This document shows, one piece after another, positions 45,608 to 56,032 of a stretch of 64,000 nucleotides of DNA. The notes under the pieces were generated by a model that was given only the letters and a program-made list of their open reading frames with translations, searched no databases and was not told the origin of the DNA. Source of the stretch: Planctomycetaceae bacterium (GTDB lineage: Bacteria; Planctomycetota; Planctomycetia; Pirellulales; Pirellulaceae); contig JAEUIQ010000070.1 in assembly GCA_016794985.1 (NCBI GenBank), positions 1 to 64,000 on the forward strand. Reading direction: 5' to 3'. Each line of letters opens with the position of its first letter. The stretch's first letter is position 1. The translations under genes were made by a program, and so were the position numbers.

Positions 45608-47149
45608 TCAATCCTGCGCCAACATCCGCCTCAGCACGTTGTGTGTGATTTGCTGACATCGTTGGTCGGGGCCTCGCGGCGGCACAGCCGCCGTAGGACG
45701 CATGTACCCCGGTGGCTCCGAAAGTCCATCCGCCCACCAACAAGTGGACGCATTAAACACGAAATTGCCTTTAGGGCCAGGGTAAACCGTCGCGGTATAC
45801 ACGCCGCCGTTCAGCACCCCAGGGGCTCCATACGTCGGAGCCGTGGCAATAATCTCCAAACCAGGTATCGGAGCAGGATCGCCGTGAAATTCCCAACCCA
45901 CAAGACCGGGAATTCCATCGCCTCGCTGCATGCCCGTCCCCGCAAACACCCAATGGTCCGGCAATTCGCATACCCAATCTGCACTGCCAATCACCGGACC
46001 GGTGCTGTGCGCTCCAATGAGTTCGTTGGCGTACGGCCTCTCATGTCGCAGCGAATCCATCTCAATGAACTCGCCCATGCCGCCAGGCGGTCCAAAGACT
46101 CCTACACGTTCGATCGAGCGATGTTCTTCGTTCCAAACCACGCGCCCGCAAACCGCATTTCCTGAAAAGAAACCCACATTGACACCCGATTCGATGGCCG
46201 CCTGTACATTGCGAAACATTTCGATTGTCCAGTATTCATCGTGACCGATCGATAAAAACCCTTTCGTTCGCAGTAATGTGGCGGCGTCTCGATGGGTGTC
46301 CGTGTTCGACAAATAAGTAACATCGTACCCGTGCTGCTCTAACCAGAACACGAACGGAAACTCCAAGATAAAAAAATCGCCCGAGCCAATCGATAAGGGC
46401 TGGTCCATGATCTGACAATACTTGCCGTAGGGACGATTGAAGCTAACTTCAACCTGGCCGCCCCAATACCACTCATGTTTTCCATCGTCGTAGATCGAGA
46501 ATTGACTGGGCCAACGGTTGTAGGCATGCCAAGTATGATCACTGCACTGGAAGATCAAATCCGCCGGACGGCCATCGCGCACCACAAAGATGACATAGCT
46601 TTGTAGACCTTCTTTGACTTCCGTAAGTTTGCCAACATAGACCCCGCTAACCGCATCTTCGGGCACCGTCCACTCGGCACTGGGCTGCCACGCACAGTTT
46701 CGCAAGCGTTTCTCGCCGACTTCCGGATCTGGCTGCACAACGCCGGTGAAGGGCCCTAACTTGGCAATGCTCCGGCCACCATCGCCGTTGTACCATCCAA
46801 GTCGAAAGATCTCGATCGTGAAATCCGCAGCCGGATTGGTACTAACAAAAAATCGAATGGTTTCGCCCGCCTCGATACTGGCATGCGAAGCATAACCTTC
46901 AACCCATGGGCAACGATATCGAGTCGCCGGGTCGATCCGTGTCTTCTCCAGCATCCAAGCTTTCGTGCCGGGCCGTTGATTCTCCTGGACGATCTGGTTA
47001 TCAAACTTGCCACGCGACCTGAGAGCGTGTGAACGATTTGACTCCGAACTCGCTCCCCAATTCGTCAAGTTGGCCACGGCTCGCCATGTCAGACCGGGAA
47101 CCAAAGCCCACCCAGGAATCCAACTCAACCATTGTCGTCGATTTAACAT
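45608..47149 (-). CDS. N,N-dimethylformamidase large-subunit-like protein
   Basis: About 513 residues from the ATG at 47149 (the frame opens at 47242 without leader features). The N-terminus M-L-N-R-R-Q-W-L-S-W is a Tat-type signal. The core segment with 'SIGHDEYWTIEMFRNVQAAIESGVNVGFFSGNAVCGRV' is the mark of the N,N-dimethylformamidase beta-subunit C-terminal domain, with a beta-sandwich before it (EAGETIRFFVSTNPAADFTIEIFRLGWYNGDGGR). Activity on dimethylformamide is not implied; most members have unknown substrates. It lies 45 bp upstream of the HEAT/haem gene on the same strand, so they could share a transcript. Confidence 0.85.
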   Translation of the reverse strand: MLNRRQWLSWIPGWALVPGLTWRAVANLTNWGASSESNRSHALRSRGKFDNQIVQENQRPGTKAWMLEKTRIDPATRYRCPWVEGYASHASIEAGETIRFFVSTNPAADFTIEIFRLGWYNGDGGRSIAKLGPFTGVVQPDPEVGEKRLRNCAWQPSAEWTVPEDAVSGVYVGKLTEVKEGLQSYVIFVVRDGRPADLIFQCSDHTWHAYNRWPSQFSIYDDGKHEWYWGGQVEVSFNRPYGKYCQIMDQPLSIGSGDFFILEFPFVFWLEQHGYDVTYLSNTDTHRDAATLLRTKGFLSIGHDEYWTIEMFRNVQAAIESGVNVGFFSGNAVCGRVVWNEEHRSIERVGVFGPPGGMGEFIEMDSLRHERPYANELIGAHSTGPVIGSADWVCELPDHWVFAGTGMQRGDGIPGLVGWEFHGDPAPIPGLEIIATAPTYGAPGVLNGGVYTATVYPGPKGNFVFNASTCWWADGLSEPPGYMRPTAAVPPRGPDQRCQQITHNVLRRMLAQD

Positions 47150-47269
47150 TGGACCACTCACGCCAAGAAAACACCCCCAGTGCTGGTCGGTAAGTATAGC
47201 AGACTTCACATGGCCCGGTTGATGTCGTAAAACAATCGGCACAAACGCGAATTTCTCCGGTGGTAGCGA

Positions 47270-48151
47270 ATGCTGATTATGGCCTTACGTCCTTTCAAAC
47301 AAGTCGATGTTTTTACCGCCGTACCTTATTTAGGCAATCCGTTGGCGGTTGTCTTGGACGGTGCGGGACTTAGTACTGAGACGATGCAGTGCTTTACAAA
47401 CTGGACAAATCTCTCCGAATGTACGTTCGTACTTCCACCGACACCCGAAGCCCGTGCCGCCGGGGCCGATTACCGCGTGCGTATTTTTTGCCCCGGCCGT
47501 GAGCTACCCTTCGCTGGCCATCCGACACTGGGCACGTGCCACGCATGGTTGCAAGCAGGTGGCGTTCCACAAGCGGAGCATGTCGTACAAGAATGCGGAG
47601 TCGGCTTGGTGAAAATCCGACGCGACGGAGATCTCTTGGCCTTTGCGGCCCCCCCGCGAATCAAAACCGGTCCACTCGCTGAAGCCGATGTGGAGCGGCT
47701 GACGCGTGGTTTGGGAATCGCTCGCGACGACGTGATCGCTCACTCGTGGTGCGATAACGGCCCCCACTGGCGCGGCGTGATGCTACGCAATGCCGAGTTG
47801 GTTCGGGCACTCCAACCGGACACCCGTTTGTTGGACGGACTGTTTGTAGGTGTGGTTGGTGCTCATGCACTAGCAGGTTCTCAACCGCAGAGCCAACACG
47901 ATTGTCAATTCGAAGTCCGCGCGTTTTTTCCGGGCAACAACGGAGTGTGTGAAGACCCGGTCACCGGCAGCTTGAACGCGGCACTGGCTCAGTGGCTCAT
48001 CGAGTCAGGCTTGGCCCCCGACCACTACCTCGCAGCCCAAGGCACCGCCCTCGGTCGCCAAGGTCGCGTTCACATTTCGCGAGATTCGGCCAACACGATT
48101 TGGGTTGGTGGCAACACCGTAACGTGTATTGCCGGACAAGTCGACTTGTGA
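47270..48151 (+). CDS. PhzF-family epimerase/isomerase
   Basis: 293 residues from ATG 47270; the ATG at 47279 (MALRPFKQVDVFT) is equally possible. The PhzF fold is two related halves. The catalytic Glu is in W-T-N-L-S-E-C-T-F, and the FAGHPTLGT loop and the second-half loop with E-D-P-V-T-G-S-L-N are intact. PhzF itself isomerises dihydro-hydroxyanthranilate in phenazine synthesis, but most relatives act on unknown small molecules. No phenazine genes are nearby. The TPR gene follows 52 bp later on the same strand. Confidence 0.92.
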   Translation: MLIMALRPFKQVDVFTAVPYLGNPLAVVLDGAGLSTETMQCFTNWTNLSECTFVLPPTPEARAAGADYRVRIFCPGRELPFAGHPTLGTCHAWLQAGGVPQAEHVVQECGVGLVKIRRDGDLLAFAAPPRIKTGPLAEADVERLTRGLGIARDDVIAHSWCDNGPHWRGVMLRNAELVRALQPDTRLLDGLFVGVVGAHALAGSQPQSQHDCQFEVRAFFPGNNGVCEDPVTGSLNAALAQWLIESGLAPDHYLAAQGTALGRQGRVHISRDSANTIWVGGNTVTCIAGQVDL

Positions 48152-48203
48152 GGCTTGTGCACCGAATTGTCTCTGCCCTCGTTCCTAATCAGGAGAACAG
48201 AAA

Positions 48204-49733
48204 ATGACTTCGCTCATCAAAACGAACTTCTTCTTGGTGCTTTTGTTTTTTCAGTGTTGCTGCTCTGCGCAAGAAGACGTCTCAACTAGAGCCACAATTC
48301 TACTCGAAGAAGGCGACCTAGCGACTGCTCAGAAGTTGCTCGAAGATCATCTCAAGAATTCCGCCAACGACCACAAGGCTCGGTTGTTGCTGGGAAGGGT
48401 CTTGAACTACATAGGCGAGAATAAGGAGTCATTATCGCTTCTCCATCAGGGGATTGAAGCGAATGCAAGTGATGAAGTGAAAGTCGATCTGTGGTTAGCG
48501 ATCGGAACCATCGAGCTACAATTGGGTGAAGATGGCGCTTACATGGAACGAATTCGTGGATCAGAAGTTTACAATCCCGGACTAAATGAAGCGAAGGATC
48601 GCAAGTTTAGAGCGGAACACCTAGAAAAGGCCAAACAAGCCTTTGAGGCGGTGCTTGCTTTGGCACCGGATCATGTGACAGCCTTGCCTCAATACGCGCG
48701 TGCCTTGCAACTAGCTGGAGATCCGACTGGCGCTATTGCGATCCTCAAGAAACTTCAGGATCGTGACCCTGCGAACCCGAGAGTCGGAATCCAATTGGCG
48801 AACTGCTACATCGAATCAAAGGATGCGGCCAATGCGGCAGCGACGCTCGAACAATACTTGACCAATTGGCCTCGAAACGCGAACGCCCTGGAAATGCTGG
48901 CCGATTTGTATCAAGAATCAGGCCGGACCGAAGACGCCGACACGATGCGGAAACAATCCGAATTCTATTCCCGAGTCCCCGAGTTTGCCAAACTCGAATA
49001 CACTCCGGAGAACGCGGAGTTGATTAATGATTTATCTGAACCGGCCACAATCGAGGCGTTGCTCAAAGAGAGTAGACTTGAATCGTCAAGATTGCTGGCG
49101 ATCTATTGCTGGTGGCATCCGCATAACTCATTGGAGAATCGGGCCTTTGAAGAATTGGGCAATCGACAGGATACAACCCAACTGCTGGAAGATGTATTCA
49201 ACAATGCCAACAGCAGTTGTACGATTCGGGGGGCAGCAAGACAGCTCGCGCGTCAGAAGTCTCCAATGATTTTCGATAGATTGGTGGAACTCTTACCCAA
49301 CGACTTGATGTCGATGGGTTACGAGATGGAAATTGCGAACGCATTTGATGTGCTGGGGGACCCGCGAGCCGTAGAGCATCTGGCAAAGTTCCTGAGCTCC
49401 GATCCGAAGGTGGAGCAAAACGGACCGTCCATGATTTATAGCGTACCTTATGCCAAGGCTCGAGCGATCATGGCGTTAGGCGCCTTCGACACCCCAGAAT
49501 CTCGGCAAGCTCTCGAGCAAGTTCGCGCCGACGAAAGGTTGGGTTTATGCGGTGTCGCCGCTTTGTATCGCCTGACCAAGGGGCAGGAGTATTTAGATCA
49601 ACTCAAGCAAGCGGTTGCGGAGAAGAAGGATGAGGCCGTGTACCCGGTCTATCGATTGTCCGAAATTCTGCCCGAAGATGACGAGATTAAGTTACTGTTG
49701 GAACACGTCAAGAAGGCCCGAAATGGGCGCTGA
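48204..49733 (+). CDS. Exported TPR/HEAT-like repeat protein
   Basis: 509 residues from ATG 48204 with AGGAG 9 bp upstream. Residues 1-22 are a signal peptide ending in a Cys-rich stretch (FFQCCCSA), so it may be a lipoprotein. Residues about 25-240 contain four or five tetratricopeptide repeats (ALAPDHVTALPQYARALQLAGDPTGAIAIL and like). The rest (250-500) has HEAT-like helix pairs such as ALGAFDTPESRQALEQV. Such proteins are scaffolds for protein-protein contacts. No catalytic motif. Confidence 0.85.
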   Translation: MTSLIKTNFFLVLLFFQCCCSAQEDVSTRATILLEEGDLATAQKLLEDHLKNSANDHKARLLLGRVLNYIGENKESLSLLHQGIEANASDEVKVDLWLAIGTIELQLGEDGAYMERIRGSEVYNPGLNEAKDRKFRAEHLEKAKQAFEAVLALAPDHVTALPQYARALQLAGDPTGAIAILKKLQDRDPANPRVGIQLANCYIESKDAANAAATLEQYLTNWPRNANALEMLADLYQESGRTEDADTMRKQSEFYSRVPEFAKLEYTPENAELINDLSEPATIEALLKESRLESSRLLAIYCWWHPHNSLENRAFEELGNRQDTTQLLEDVFNNANSSCTIRGAARQLARQKSPMIFDRLVELLPNDLMSMGYEMEIANAFDVLGDPRAVEHLAKFLSSDPKVEQNGPSMIYSVPYAKARAIMALGAFDTPESRQALEQVRADERLGLCGVAALYRLTKGQEYLDQLKQAVAEKKDEAVYPVYRLSEILPEDDEIKLLLEHVKKARNGR

Positions 49734-50588
49734 CTATAGCTGTGGAGCCGAGCAAAGCGAATAGATCGCCGATCTCGAGTCCGCTCGTCCAAAGTTGTGT
49801 CTTCGCCTCCAAATGTAAACGAGCAGCAAGGACGGTACTTTGCGTCTAGCGCTTGGGCACAACCAAGATCTGGAGTTGATTCGTAGAGGAAGTCGTCGAC
49901 ACCAAGATTAGATCGGGACAAAGCACCACGCGTGAATCGGTATTCATTAGCGTTCATGAGTGTTCATTAGCGGTTTGCCAACGTTTGCTCGGAGACTCGA
50001 ACCGTGCGAGCGGGTTACACCGCGAATTCACGCTAATGAACGCTCATACCCTGTCAGCACGATACGTTTTGGCAATGTGCTGGGATCGCCGGAAAAATGT
50101 GACTGACATAGTGCTGGGTCACGTTCAAGATATGAAGTTGATTCGCAGCAGAAGTCGTCGACACCAAGATTAGGCTGGGACAAAGCACTAGTGTACACAA
50201 AATCAAGCGAGGCCACGCTCAAGGCGCCTCCGAGCCCGAACTGCTTTTCCAATTCGATTGGCAATTCCATAAGCTGACAACCGGCGTCAGGTTCGGATTC
50301 ACTAAACTGTTGATCGCTTCCCAAAGATCACAGTTTGAATGTGAACGATTAACTCTTCCAAACAGTCGGTCGTCAGTTTTCGGCCAGCCCTTGTGCCATT
50401 AGATCCGAATGTAGAGATCCGGCATGCCCAGATCCTCCCGCCACATGGACGAATGGAGCAATGTATCTGGCTCGGCTCTTCTGTGGAACATTCGCTCAAC
50501 TTGGGCGATTCGAACGGCAAAATTCCGCTGGTTCATCCTCATGAACCCTGGATTCCAACCCGAACCAAAACAGAACTTTCCGCATTCA
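49734..50588. other. Intergenic region of decayed repeats
   Basis: About 850 bp with no credible gene. It holds two copies of a roughly 78-bp segment (see 49849-50188) and an inverted copy pair: CATTAGCGTTCATGAG near 49945 and its complement ACGCTAATGAACGCTCAT near 50031. Open frames on the - strand at 49649-49957 and 50028-50324 are two translations of the same repeat. Confidence 0.7.
49849..50188. repeat. Pair of ~78-bp direct repeats
   Basis: 49849-49926 and 50110-50188 share most bases, with the core AGTCGTCGACACCAAGATTA identical and AAGAT-TGGAGTTGATTCG similar. The stretch between holds the inverted segment noted for the intergenic region. Origin unknown; probably a dispersed element. 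Confidence 0.75.
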
Positions 50589-51731
50589 CTAAATTTGCCG
50601 TAATGCCAAGACCAAGTTGGAACGAGTGGATTGATACGCAGGGATGACACTAGCGACCATCCCTAACACGATCGAGATGCCCAAACCGGAAACGATCAAG
50701 GGAAAAGACGGACGCAAAGTAATCGCCACTCCTTCAGCTCCCACCGAGAAGTTTCCCCAGCTCAAAATCAACCACGCGACGGCAACCCCAAGAACACCAC
50801 CGGAAAAACACAACAACGTGCTCTCGGCCAGAATCAATCGCATCACTCGACCAGGTCGTAAGCCCAACGTTTGCAACACGGCATGTTCCTGCACGCGATC
50901 TTGCACCGACATCACAGTCGTGGTCGCTACTAAGGACAATACCAACCCGACACAAGCTAAGCCCAGCCAATAAGCGTAGCCAATCAAATCAACGAGATCC
51001 GAAATCGTTGCCGTTTGAAAAGCACCCTTTCGTCGGGTCGTCGTGGAAACCAAACCCGTCCGTAATCTATGGTCGACCTGCTTGGCCACACCATCGGGTT
51101 CTGCTTCTTCATTCAACCAGACTTCCAATTGTGTAACCAAACCGGCAGCAGCTTGGCCTTCGGCCAACTGCAAAAACAACAAATGACAATAGATCAAGTC
51201 CTCCTCGGCCGAAGAGTCCGACTCGAAGATTCCCGCTACATGCACCGACATCGTTCCAAACGTCAATTGATCACCCAGACTTACTCGACGCCGCTGGGCA
51301 AATTGCCGCCCAACGACAGCGGCATCGGTTCGTGCGATAAAGTCTGGCCATTGCCCTTGAACCAACCGTACTTGCCGATACTCCGGCAACTTCGCCGCGG
51401 GAACACCATGTACGACCACCACGTCCAACGAGGCGCGACAGTTGTTGGTCCAAACTTGGATTGGCAACACATCCTTGACCCCTGGGACTTGCATAACCTG
51501 CCGAGCATAGTCTTCCGGCAAGCGGCTACTAGTTGGGCAAAAGCGATTCTCTTGAAAGACGATCAATCGACGCTGCGCGTCCTCGCCCTGAATCATGCGA
51601 TCCAATCCTTCTTGAATTGAACCGATAAAACACAGCACAAAGATCGCCACCGAAGCTCCGCTAACCGTCAATAGGCTGCGAATTCGATGCCGCCAAAGAG
51701 TCTTCCAAACATATGGTGCAAAGCGAAACAT
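50589..51731 (-). CDS. ABC transporter permease, FtsX/MacB type
   Basis: About 380 residues from the ATG at 51731, which has a strong GGGAGG ribosome site; the frame opens at 51755. One N-terminal membrane segment (residues 20-40), a periplasmic domain of about 200 residues, then three segments at the end give the FtsX/MacB layout ([17 protein letters not shown] at the start; [33 protein letters not shown] and [16 protein letters not shown] at the end). Such permeases drive mechanotransmission across the envelope rather than ordinary transport. Last gene of the efflux operon; the ATPase gene ends 23 bp before. Confidence 0.88.
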   Translation of the reverse strand: MFRFAPYVWKTLWRHRIRSLLTVSGASVAIFVLCFIGSIQEGLDRMIQGEDAQRRLIVFQENRFCPTSSRLPEDYARQVMQVPGVKDVLPIQVWTNNCRASLDVVVVHGVPAAKLPEYRQVRLVQGQWPDFIARTDAAVVGRQFAQRRRVSLGDQLTFGTMSVHVAGIFESDSSAEEDLIYCHLLFLQLAEGQAAAGLVTQLEVWLNEEAEPDGVAKQVDHRLRTGLVSTTTRRKGAFQTATISDLVDLIGYAYWLGLACVGLVLSLVATTTVMSVQDRVQEHAVLQTLGLRPGRVMRLILAESTLLCFSGGVLGVAVAWLILSWGNFSVGAEGVAITLRPSFPLIVSGLGISIVLGMVASVIPAYQSTRSNLVLALRQI

Positions 51732-51754
51732 GGTACCTCCCGTCAAACAGACCA

Positions 51755-52462
51755 TCAGTAAACGGCGTCCGCTTGCGAAGCGAATGGCCCCACTGCAATG
51801 GCTCGCCCGTGATCCAGTCGCAACTGGCGACTAGCGATCGAAGCAACATCACCATCGTGCGTGACCAAAATCAAGGTGATCCCCAACTGACGATTCAATT
51901 CTTTCAGGAGCGTTTGAATCTGACGGCTAGTGTCCTCATCTAAATTACCGGTCGGCTCATCCGCCACAACCAGTGTTGGATGTGTGACGATCGCTCGCGC
52001 GATGCCAACTCTTTGCTCCTGACCGCCGGATAATTGCCGAGGATAATGCTGCGCCCGATCGGTCAAGCCAACCACTTCCAAAGCGAAGTTCACACGCCGT
52101 CGCCGATCACTGCTTGACATTGGCAACAGCAGTAACGGAAGTTCGATATTCTCGTAAGCGGTCAGTACCGGAACCAAATTGTGGGTCTGGAAGATGTAGC
52201 CCAAGTGAGAGGCTCGCCAGTCGGCCAACTTGCCACGCGAAAGTCCCGTGACCGTCGTCCCAGCCACCACAATACTTCCCGAGTCGGGTTGATCGATTCC
52301 CGCGATCAAATTCAAGAGCGTACTCTTTCCCGTACCGCTCTTGCCCATCAAGGCGATCAACTCGCCCTGTGCGATATCTAAGTTCAAATCCAACACAGGG
52401 GTAATGGTCTCATCCCCTTTGCGGAACCGTTTGGTCAAATTTCGGATTTCAACGAGTGGCAT
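51755..52462 (-). CDS. ABC transporter ATP-binding protein, LolD/MacB type
   Basis: 235 residues, a typical size. Walker A is G-K-S-G-T-G-K-S-T, the signature is [14 protein letters not shown], and Walker [13 protein letters not shown] with the switch His in VTHD. The motif P-T-G-N-L-D is the mark of the LolD/MacB/FtsE group, matching the FtsX-type permeases on either side of it. Confidence 0.95.
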   Translation of the reverse strand: MPLVEIRNLTKRFRKGDETITPVLDLNLDIAQGELIALMGKSGTGKSTLLNLIAGIDQPDSGSIVVAGTTVTGLSRGKLADWRASHLGYIFQTHNLVPVLTAYENIELPLLLLPMSSSDRRRRVNFALEVVGLTDRAQHYPRQLSGGQEQRVGIARAIVTHPTLVVADEPTGNLDEDTSRQIQTLLKELNRQLGITLILVTHDGDVASIASRQLRLDHGRAIAVGPFASQADAVY

Positions 52463-52497
52463 GCGGCTTCCTGAGATACTTTTTCAAAAATCAACCA

Positions 52498-54081
52498 TTA
52501 GGGAATCAAGCGACTGTCGCTGGGACGGGTACGAACACGGACGCCTTCGGCCAACTGTTGCCGACCATCGACAATCAACTTGTCAGTCAACGTCAACCCG
52601 GCGACCACTTGGATCAAGGATTCGCCCTGCGACTCGCCGAGTTGAACTCCGCGATGTTCGGCTTGTTGAGTTGGAGTTACCACCCACACTCGCGATTCCC
52701 CATCGACCTCGGCGACCAATTCACGCGGAATCACGATCCGGCGAACCATTGCGGCTGCCTCGTTATTCTCTTTACTTGCAGGAGCAAGGAAAGTCGCAGT
52801 GACCAACATCTCGGGACGTAGCACCTCTGGCGGATCGATGATCGCGACCTTCACTTCGACCGTGTTCTTTTGGATATTGGCCGTTGACGTCGACAGCAGG
52901 ACTCGACCTCGAAGGCCACCAGGCGAGGAAGCCGTTTCGATTCGTATTTCTTGGTCGGGCACAACCTTCGAAAAATCTTCCAAGCGAACGTCCGCGCGAA
53001 CTTGTAATGAAGCCGGATCGTACAGAGTGGCGACCGTGGAACTCTCATGTCGAGTGCCCTTGTCGATGCCCATTAAACTGCTGCCAGGCTCGACCAGTCG
53101 CTCCAAGACACGTCCTGTGATTGGCGCACGAATCGTCATTCGTTCCACTACCAACAGAGAGTGTTCCACATCAAGCTCTGCTTCGGTCAAGCGAGCTTTG
53201 GCCGCTGCAACCATTGCGTTGGATGACGCCACGGCTTGATGCTCGTTGACGCAGAGTTTCAACTGCAGCTTCCCCGCCGCGACCTGTTCGCGCAACGCAG
53301 CTTGTTCCACGACCAACCGTTCCTGCCGCTGCGTTAGCTCCTTCCATGTCGCAGCGGCTGTCTCATGCTGATTTCTAGCCTCATCAATCAATCGGCCCGC
53401 CAATGATTCCCTGGCGGATTCCCGATTGTTCATTAGTTTCTCGGCGAAGTTTAGTTCGGCTTGCGCCGATTCGATCAGAAACGGAATCTTGGCCGCTTCG
53501 ATTTCACTGCGGGCCAATGCCGCTTCGCTTTCCGCGACCGCCGCCTGCAAATGGGCTGGGTGCTTCAACCTCAGGGCTGCGGCTGCCGCAGCGGCTTGGG
53601 CCTGTTCAAGCTCGGCGTGCCGCAGGTCCCGGATGGCCTTCGCGCGTCGCAACGACAATTGCGCGTCCGTGTCGATCAACTTTGCAATCGGCTGCCCCGC
53701 GACGACTGATTGCCCAGCTACCACCAAGACCTCGGCGACGACGCCATCCGCCAATGCCGTGGCTTTCACCGCCGATGGACACGGTTCGATCCAACCCGCC
53801 GACTGAAACAACGGTGTTCCCGACTTTTGCGATGGGGCAATGGTACTAACGACCGGTAGGATCGTTACATCACGAGCCGGCAACCATCGCTCACGCCCGC
53901 TCCAAACCACAAGCGCTCCCATTCCAAGCACGACCAAAACAGGCAAGGCGCGGCCCAAGACTTTTCCCAGCGATCGAGTGGGGCGCTGCAAAGATTCGCT
54001 CGCAGATGGACGCGTCCGGGCCAATCCTTGAAGATTCAGTTCCACCGTCGCGTCACGATCATGGTGATTATCGTTTGACAT
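52498..54081 (-). CDS. HlyD-family membrane fusion protein
   Basis: 527 residues. One membrane segment near residues 40-60 (ALPVLVVLGMGALVVWSG), then a barrel-lipoyl module with 'VKATALADGVVAEVLVVAGQSVVAGQPIAKL', a coiled-coil hairpin of about 150 residues (Ala/Glu/Gln-rich), and the closing lipoyl half (IRAPITGRVLERLVEPGSSL). It should bridge the inner-membrane ABC unit to the outer part of the envelope. Its start overlaps the lipoprotein gene end by 14 bp. Confidence 0.92.
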   Translation of the reverse strand: MSNDNHHDRDATVELNLQGLARTRPSASESLQRPTRSLGKVLGRALPVLVVLGMGALVVWSGRERWLPARDVTILPVVSTIAPSQKSGTPLFQSAGWIEPCPSAVKATALADGVVAEVLVVAGQSVVAGQPIAKLIDTDAQLSLRRAKAIRDLRHAELEQAQAAAAAAALRLKHPAHLQAAVAESEAALARSEIEAAKIPFLIESAQAELNFAEKLMNNRESARESLAGRLIDEARNQHETAAATWKELTQRQERLVVEQAALREQVAAGKLQLKLCVNEHQAVASSNAMVAAAKARLTEAELDVEHSLLVVERMTIRAPITGRVLERLVEPGSSLMGIDKGTRHESSTVATLYDPASLQVRADVRLEDFSKVVPDQEIRIETASSPGGLRGRVLLSTSTANIQKNTVEVKVAIIDPPEVLRPEMLVTATFLAPASKENNEAAAMVRRIVIPRELVAEVDGESRVWVVTPTQQAEHRGVQLGESQGESLIQVVAGLTLTDKLIVDGRQQLAEGVRVRTRPSDSRLIP

Positions 54082-54619
54082 ACAGTTTTTCCGCAGCCAA
54101 GATCAAGTTTCCGGCTTCGTCGCGTTTCGCAATTCCTTGTACCATTACCAAATCCAACTCTTTGATTCCCAACCACGCCTTGCTGTCCTGGTACATGATC
54201 TCACCGGAGTCATCAACGAACTGGATGGTCGCCATGTTTGTCTTGAGCGCTTCTTGCTGGCAACAATAGTCCCAAGGAGTAGGAGCACCTTCTTCGGCGC
54301 AACGCGGCACAGATGGATCAACGATCGTGAACACCGCTGCGCCTGCAACAAACGGAGATGCCGAACCGCCAATGTATCCCACAATCGTCAACGCTTGACC
54401 ATCTTGAGCGGATACCCGAGCCGTTCCAACCGGTACCGCATCGCTGGGTTCCGTTGACAGCAAATACGCGGTGTTATTGAGTTGCTTTTCCGAGACGAAT
54501 GTTGGATCGCCTTGACAACCGCATAACAGACACAGACCAATCAGCCCCGCGCTTCTTGGAAACAACCAACGAGCGATCGAGCCCGACAGATTCCGACAAT
54601 CAACGAATAACGACATCAC
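54068..54619 (-). CDS. Lipoprotein of an ABC efflux operon
   Basis: 183 residues with a signal ending in a lipobox (L-C-L-L-C-G-C). The mature part has a strand-rich OB-like pattern (ALTIVGYIGGS, AAVFTIVDPSVPRCAEEGAPTPWDYC, MATIQFVDDSGEIMY, LDLVMVQGIAKRDEAGNLILAAEKLYV) and three clustered Cys in R-C-A-E-E-G-A-P-T-P-W-D-Y-C-C, which could bind a metal. Its place between the two ABC parts says it is part of the transport system. Function unknown. Confidence 0.8.
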   Translation of the reverse strand: MMSLFVDCRNLSGSIARWLFPRSAGLIGLCLLCGCQGDPTFVSEKQLNNTAYLLSTEPSDAVPVGTARVSAQDGQALTIVGYIGGSASPFVAGAAVFTIVDPSVPRCAEEGAPTPWDYCCQQEALKTNMATIQFVDDSGEIMYQDSKAWLGIKELDLVMVQGIAKRDEAGNLILAAEKLYVKR

Positions 54620-54640
54620 AACAATTCCTTTCCAGTAAGG

Positions 54641-55828
54641 TCAAACGTTCCATTTGAGCCCGAGAACAACGGGCACTCGTAAAATTTTCCAGGCCGGTGG
54701 CAGCGCCCCTAAAACTCCGACCAAGACACCAACAAGGCAACCACAGATGATCGCAACCGCGTCAATTTCCAAACCAAACGCACCCATGGTGAATCGAACC
54801 GCCGTTCCATGAAACAACACGGTTGCCAAAAGACCTGCGAAGAAAGACGCGGCAGCCGCCAGCAATCCGCCTTCTTGAAGTAAACTCCATAAAATTGCCC
54901 GACGACGAAAACCAATCGATTGCAAAGTCGCTAATTCGCGAACACGACCGGCGACTGCCCCATACATCAAGTTCAACCCCGCCAAGATTCCCGCTCCCGA
55001 GACCAAGGCAGCGACTGTCCACGCCAGCCATCGCAACGGTTCATAGTGCGTTTGCAAAGACTGGTAGTACAGGGGTTCCACGCTGGACCTCAACGCCAAG
55101 TCAATCCTTTGTTTGCAATAAACATCGATGGCGGTCGGAGCGGTGTTGGGCTTCAGCAAACAAGCGACCAAAGATAGATCTTGTCGCTTCAGTGCCTGTT
55201 GCAGATCCGGCAAGCGACACCAAACTTCGGCGTCGAACGCTCCTCCGTTCGCTGTAAAATGTCCGCTAATCGTCCACTTCACCCCCTCGATGGTAATCTG
55301 CCGACCAACAGCTAAAGAGTCCGCAGCACAATCCAACTTCGCTGAAACCAAACGTCCAACCATGACTTCACCAGGTCCCGGCCATTGTCCTTCGGTCAAC
55401 ATGACCTGACGTCGAACCAAGGGAGCCGCGTCCGATACACCTCGGATCAAACCCAAGCCACCATCGACTTGATCCTCCGTTTGAATCATGGTACCCAAGT
55501 AGAGTTCCGGCGATACACAAACTTGCCCCAGGTGTTGACGAATTGCACTGATGTTCGCTGACAAGAGTCCCGGTACGGACGCTTCAATCGCCGAGGCTTC
55601 CAGGTTCATTTCGGAGCCCATGGAATAAACCAATACGACTTCCGGATCACCGCTCAAGGCTAATGAACGCTCCAAACCGCGCACCAATCCAACAATCACC
55701 ATCACCAATAACACGACGACCGTTAAAGCCATCAGCGTTAACAGTGTTCGCGAAGGTCGCCGCCACAAATTCCGGACCGCATAGTCCCACGGTAGAAGAC
55801 CAAACTTGACCATCAACAGCCGATTCAT
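54641..55828 (-). CDS. ABC transporter permease, FtsX/MacB type
   Basis: 395 residues. The start M-N-R-L-L-M-V-K-F-G-L-L-P-W-D-Y-A-V-R-N-L-W-R-R is typical for FtsX-like permeases ('DYAVRNLWRRP'). One membrane segment near residues 30-50, a periplasmic domain, then three segments at the end. It is the first gene of the five-gene efflux operon. Two permeases with a single ATPase suggest a heteromeric pump. Confidence 0.9.
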   Translation of the reverse strand: MNRLLMVKFGLLPWDYAVRNLWRRPSRTLLTLMALTVVVLLVMVIVGLVRGLERSLALSGDPEVVLVYSMGSEMNLEASAIEASVPGLLSANISAIRQHLGQVCVSPELYLGTMIQTEDQVDGGLGLIRGVSDAAPLVRRQVMLTEGQWPGPGEVMVGRLVSAKLDCAADSLAVGRQITIEGVKWTISGHFTANGGAFDAEVWCRLPDLQQALKRQDLSLVACLLKPNTAPTAIDVYCKQRIDLALRSSVEPLYYQSLQTHYEPLRWLAWTVAALVSGAGILAGLNLMYGAVAGRVRELATLQSIGFRRRAILWSLLQEGGLLAAAASFFAGLLATVLFHGTAVRFTMGAFGLEIDAVAIICGCLVGVLVGVLGALPPAWKILRVPVVLGLKWNV

Positions 55829-56032
55829 TGAGTTAGTGGCTCATGAAGTTACAGTGAACGACGACCAAATTGCCATGAACGTTAGCCGCCGGCAAACGCG
55901 ACGGAGCAACAGGCTCAGAGTGTATTGCTGGCATAGACGCCACCAGACTCTAACGATCACGCAACCCAAATCAAACTTCAACACCAAGCAAGCGTGAATG
56001 TTTACAAGATATCAACCAGCGATCTGTAGATT

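Noticed and set aside
49649-50324. Two similar - strand peptides sharing N-L-G-V-D-D-F
   Set aside because: They are two translations of the same dispersed 78-bp repeat, not related genes.
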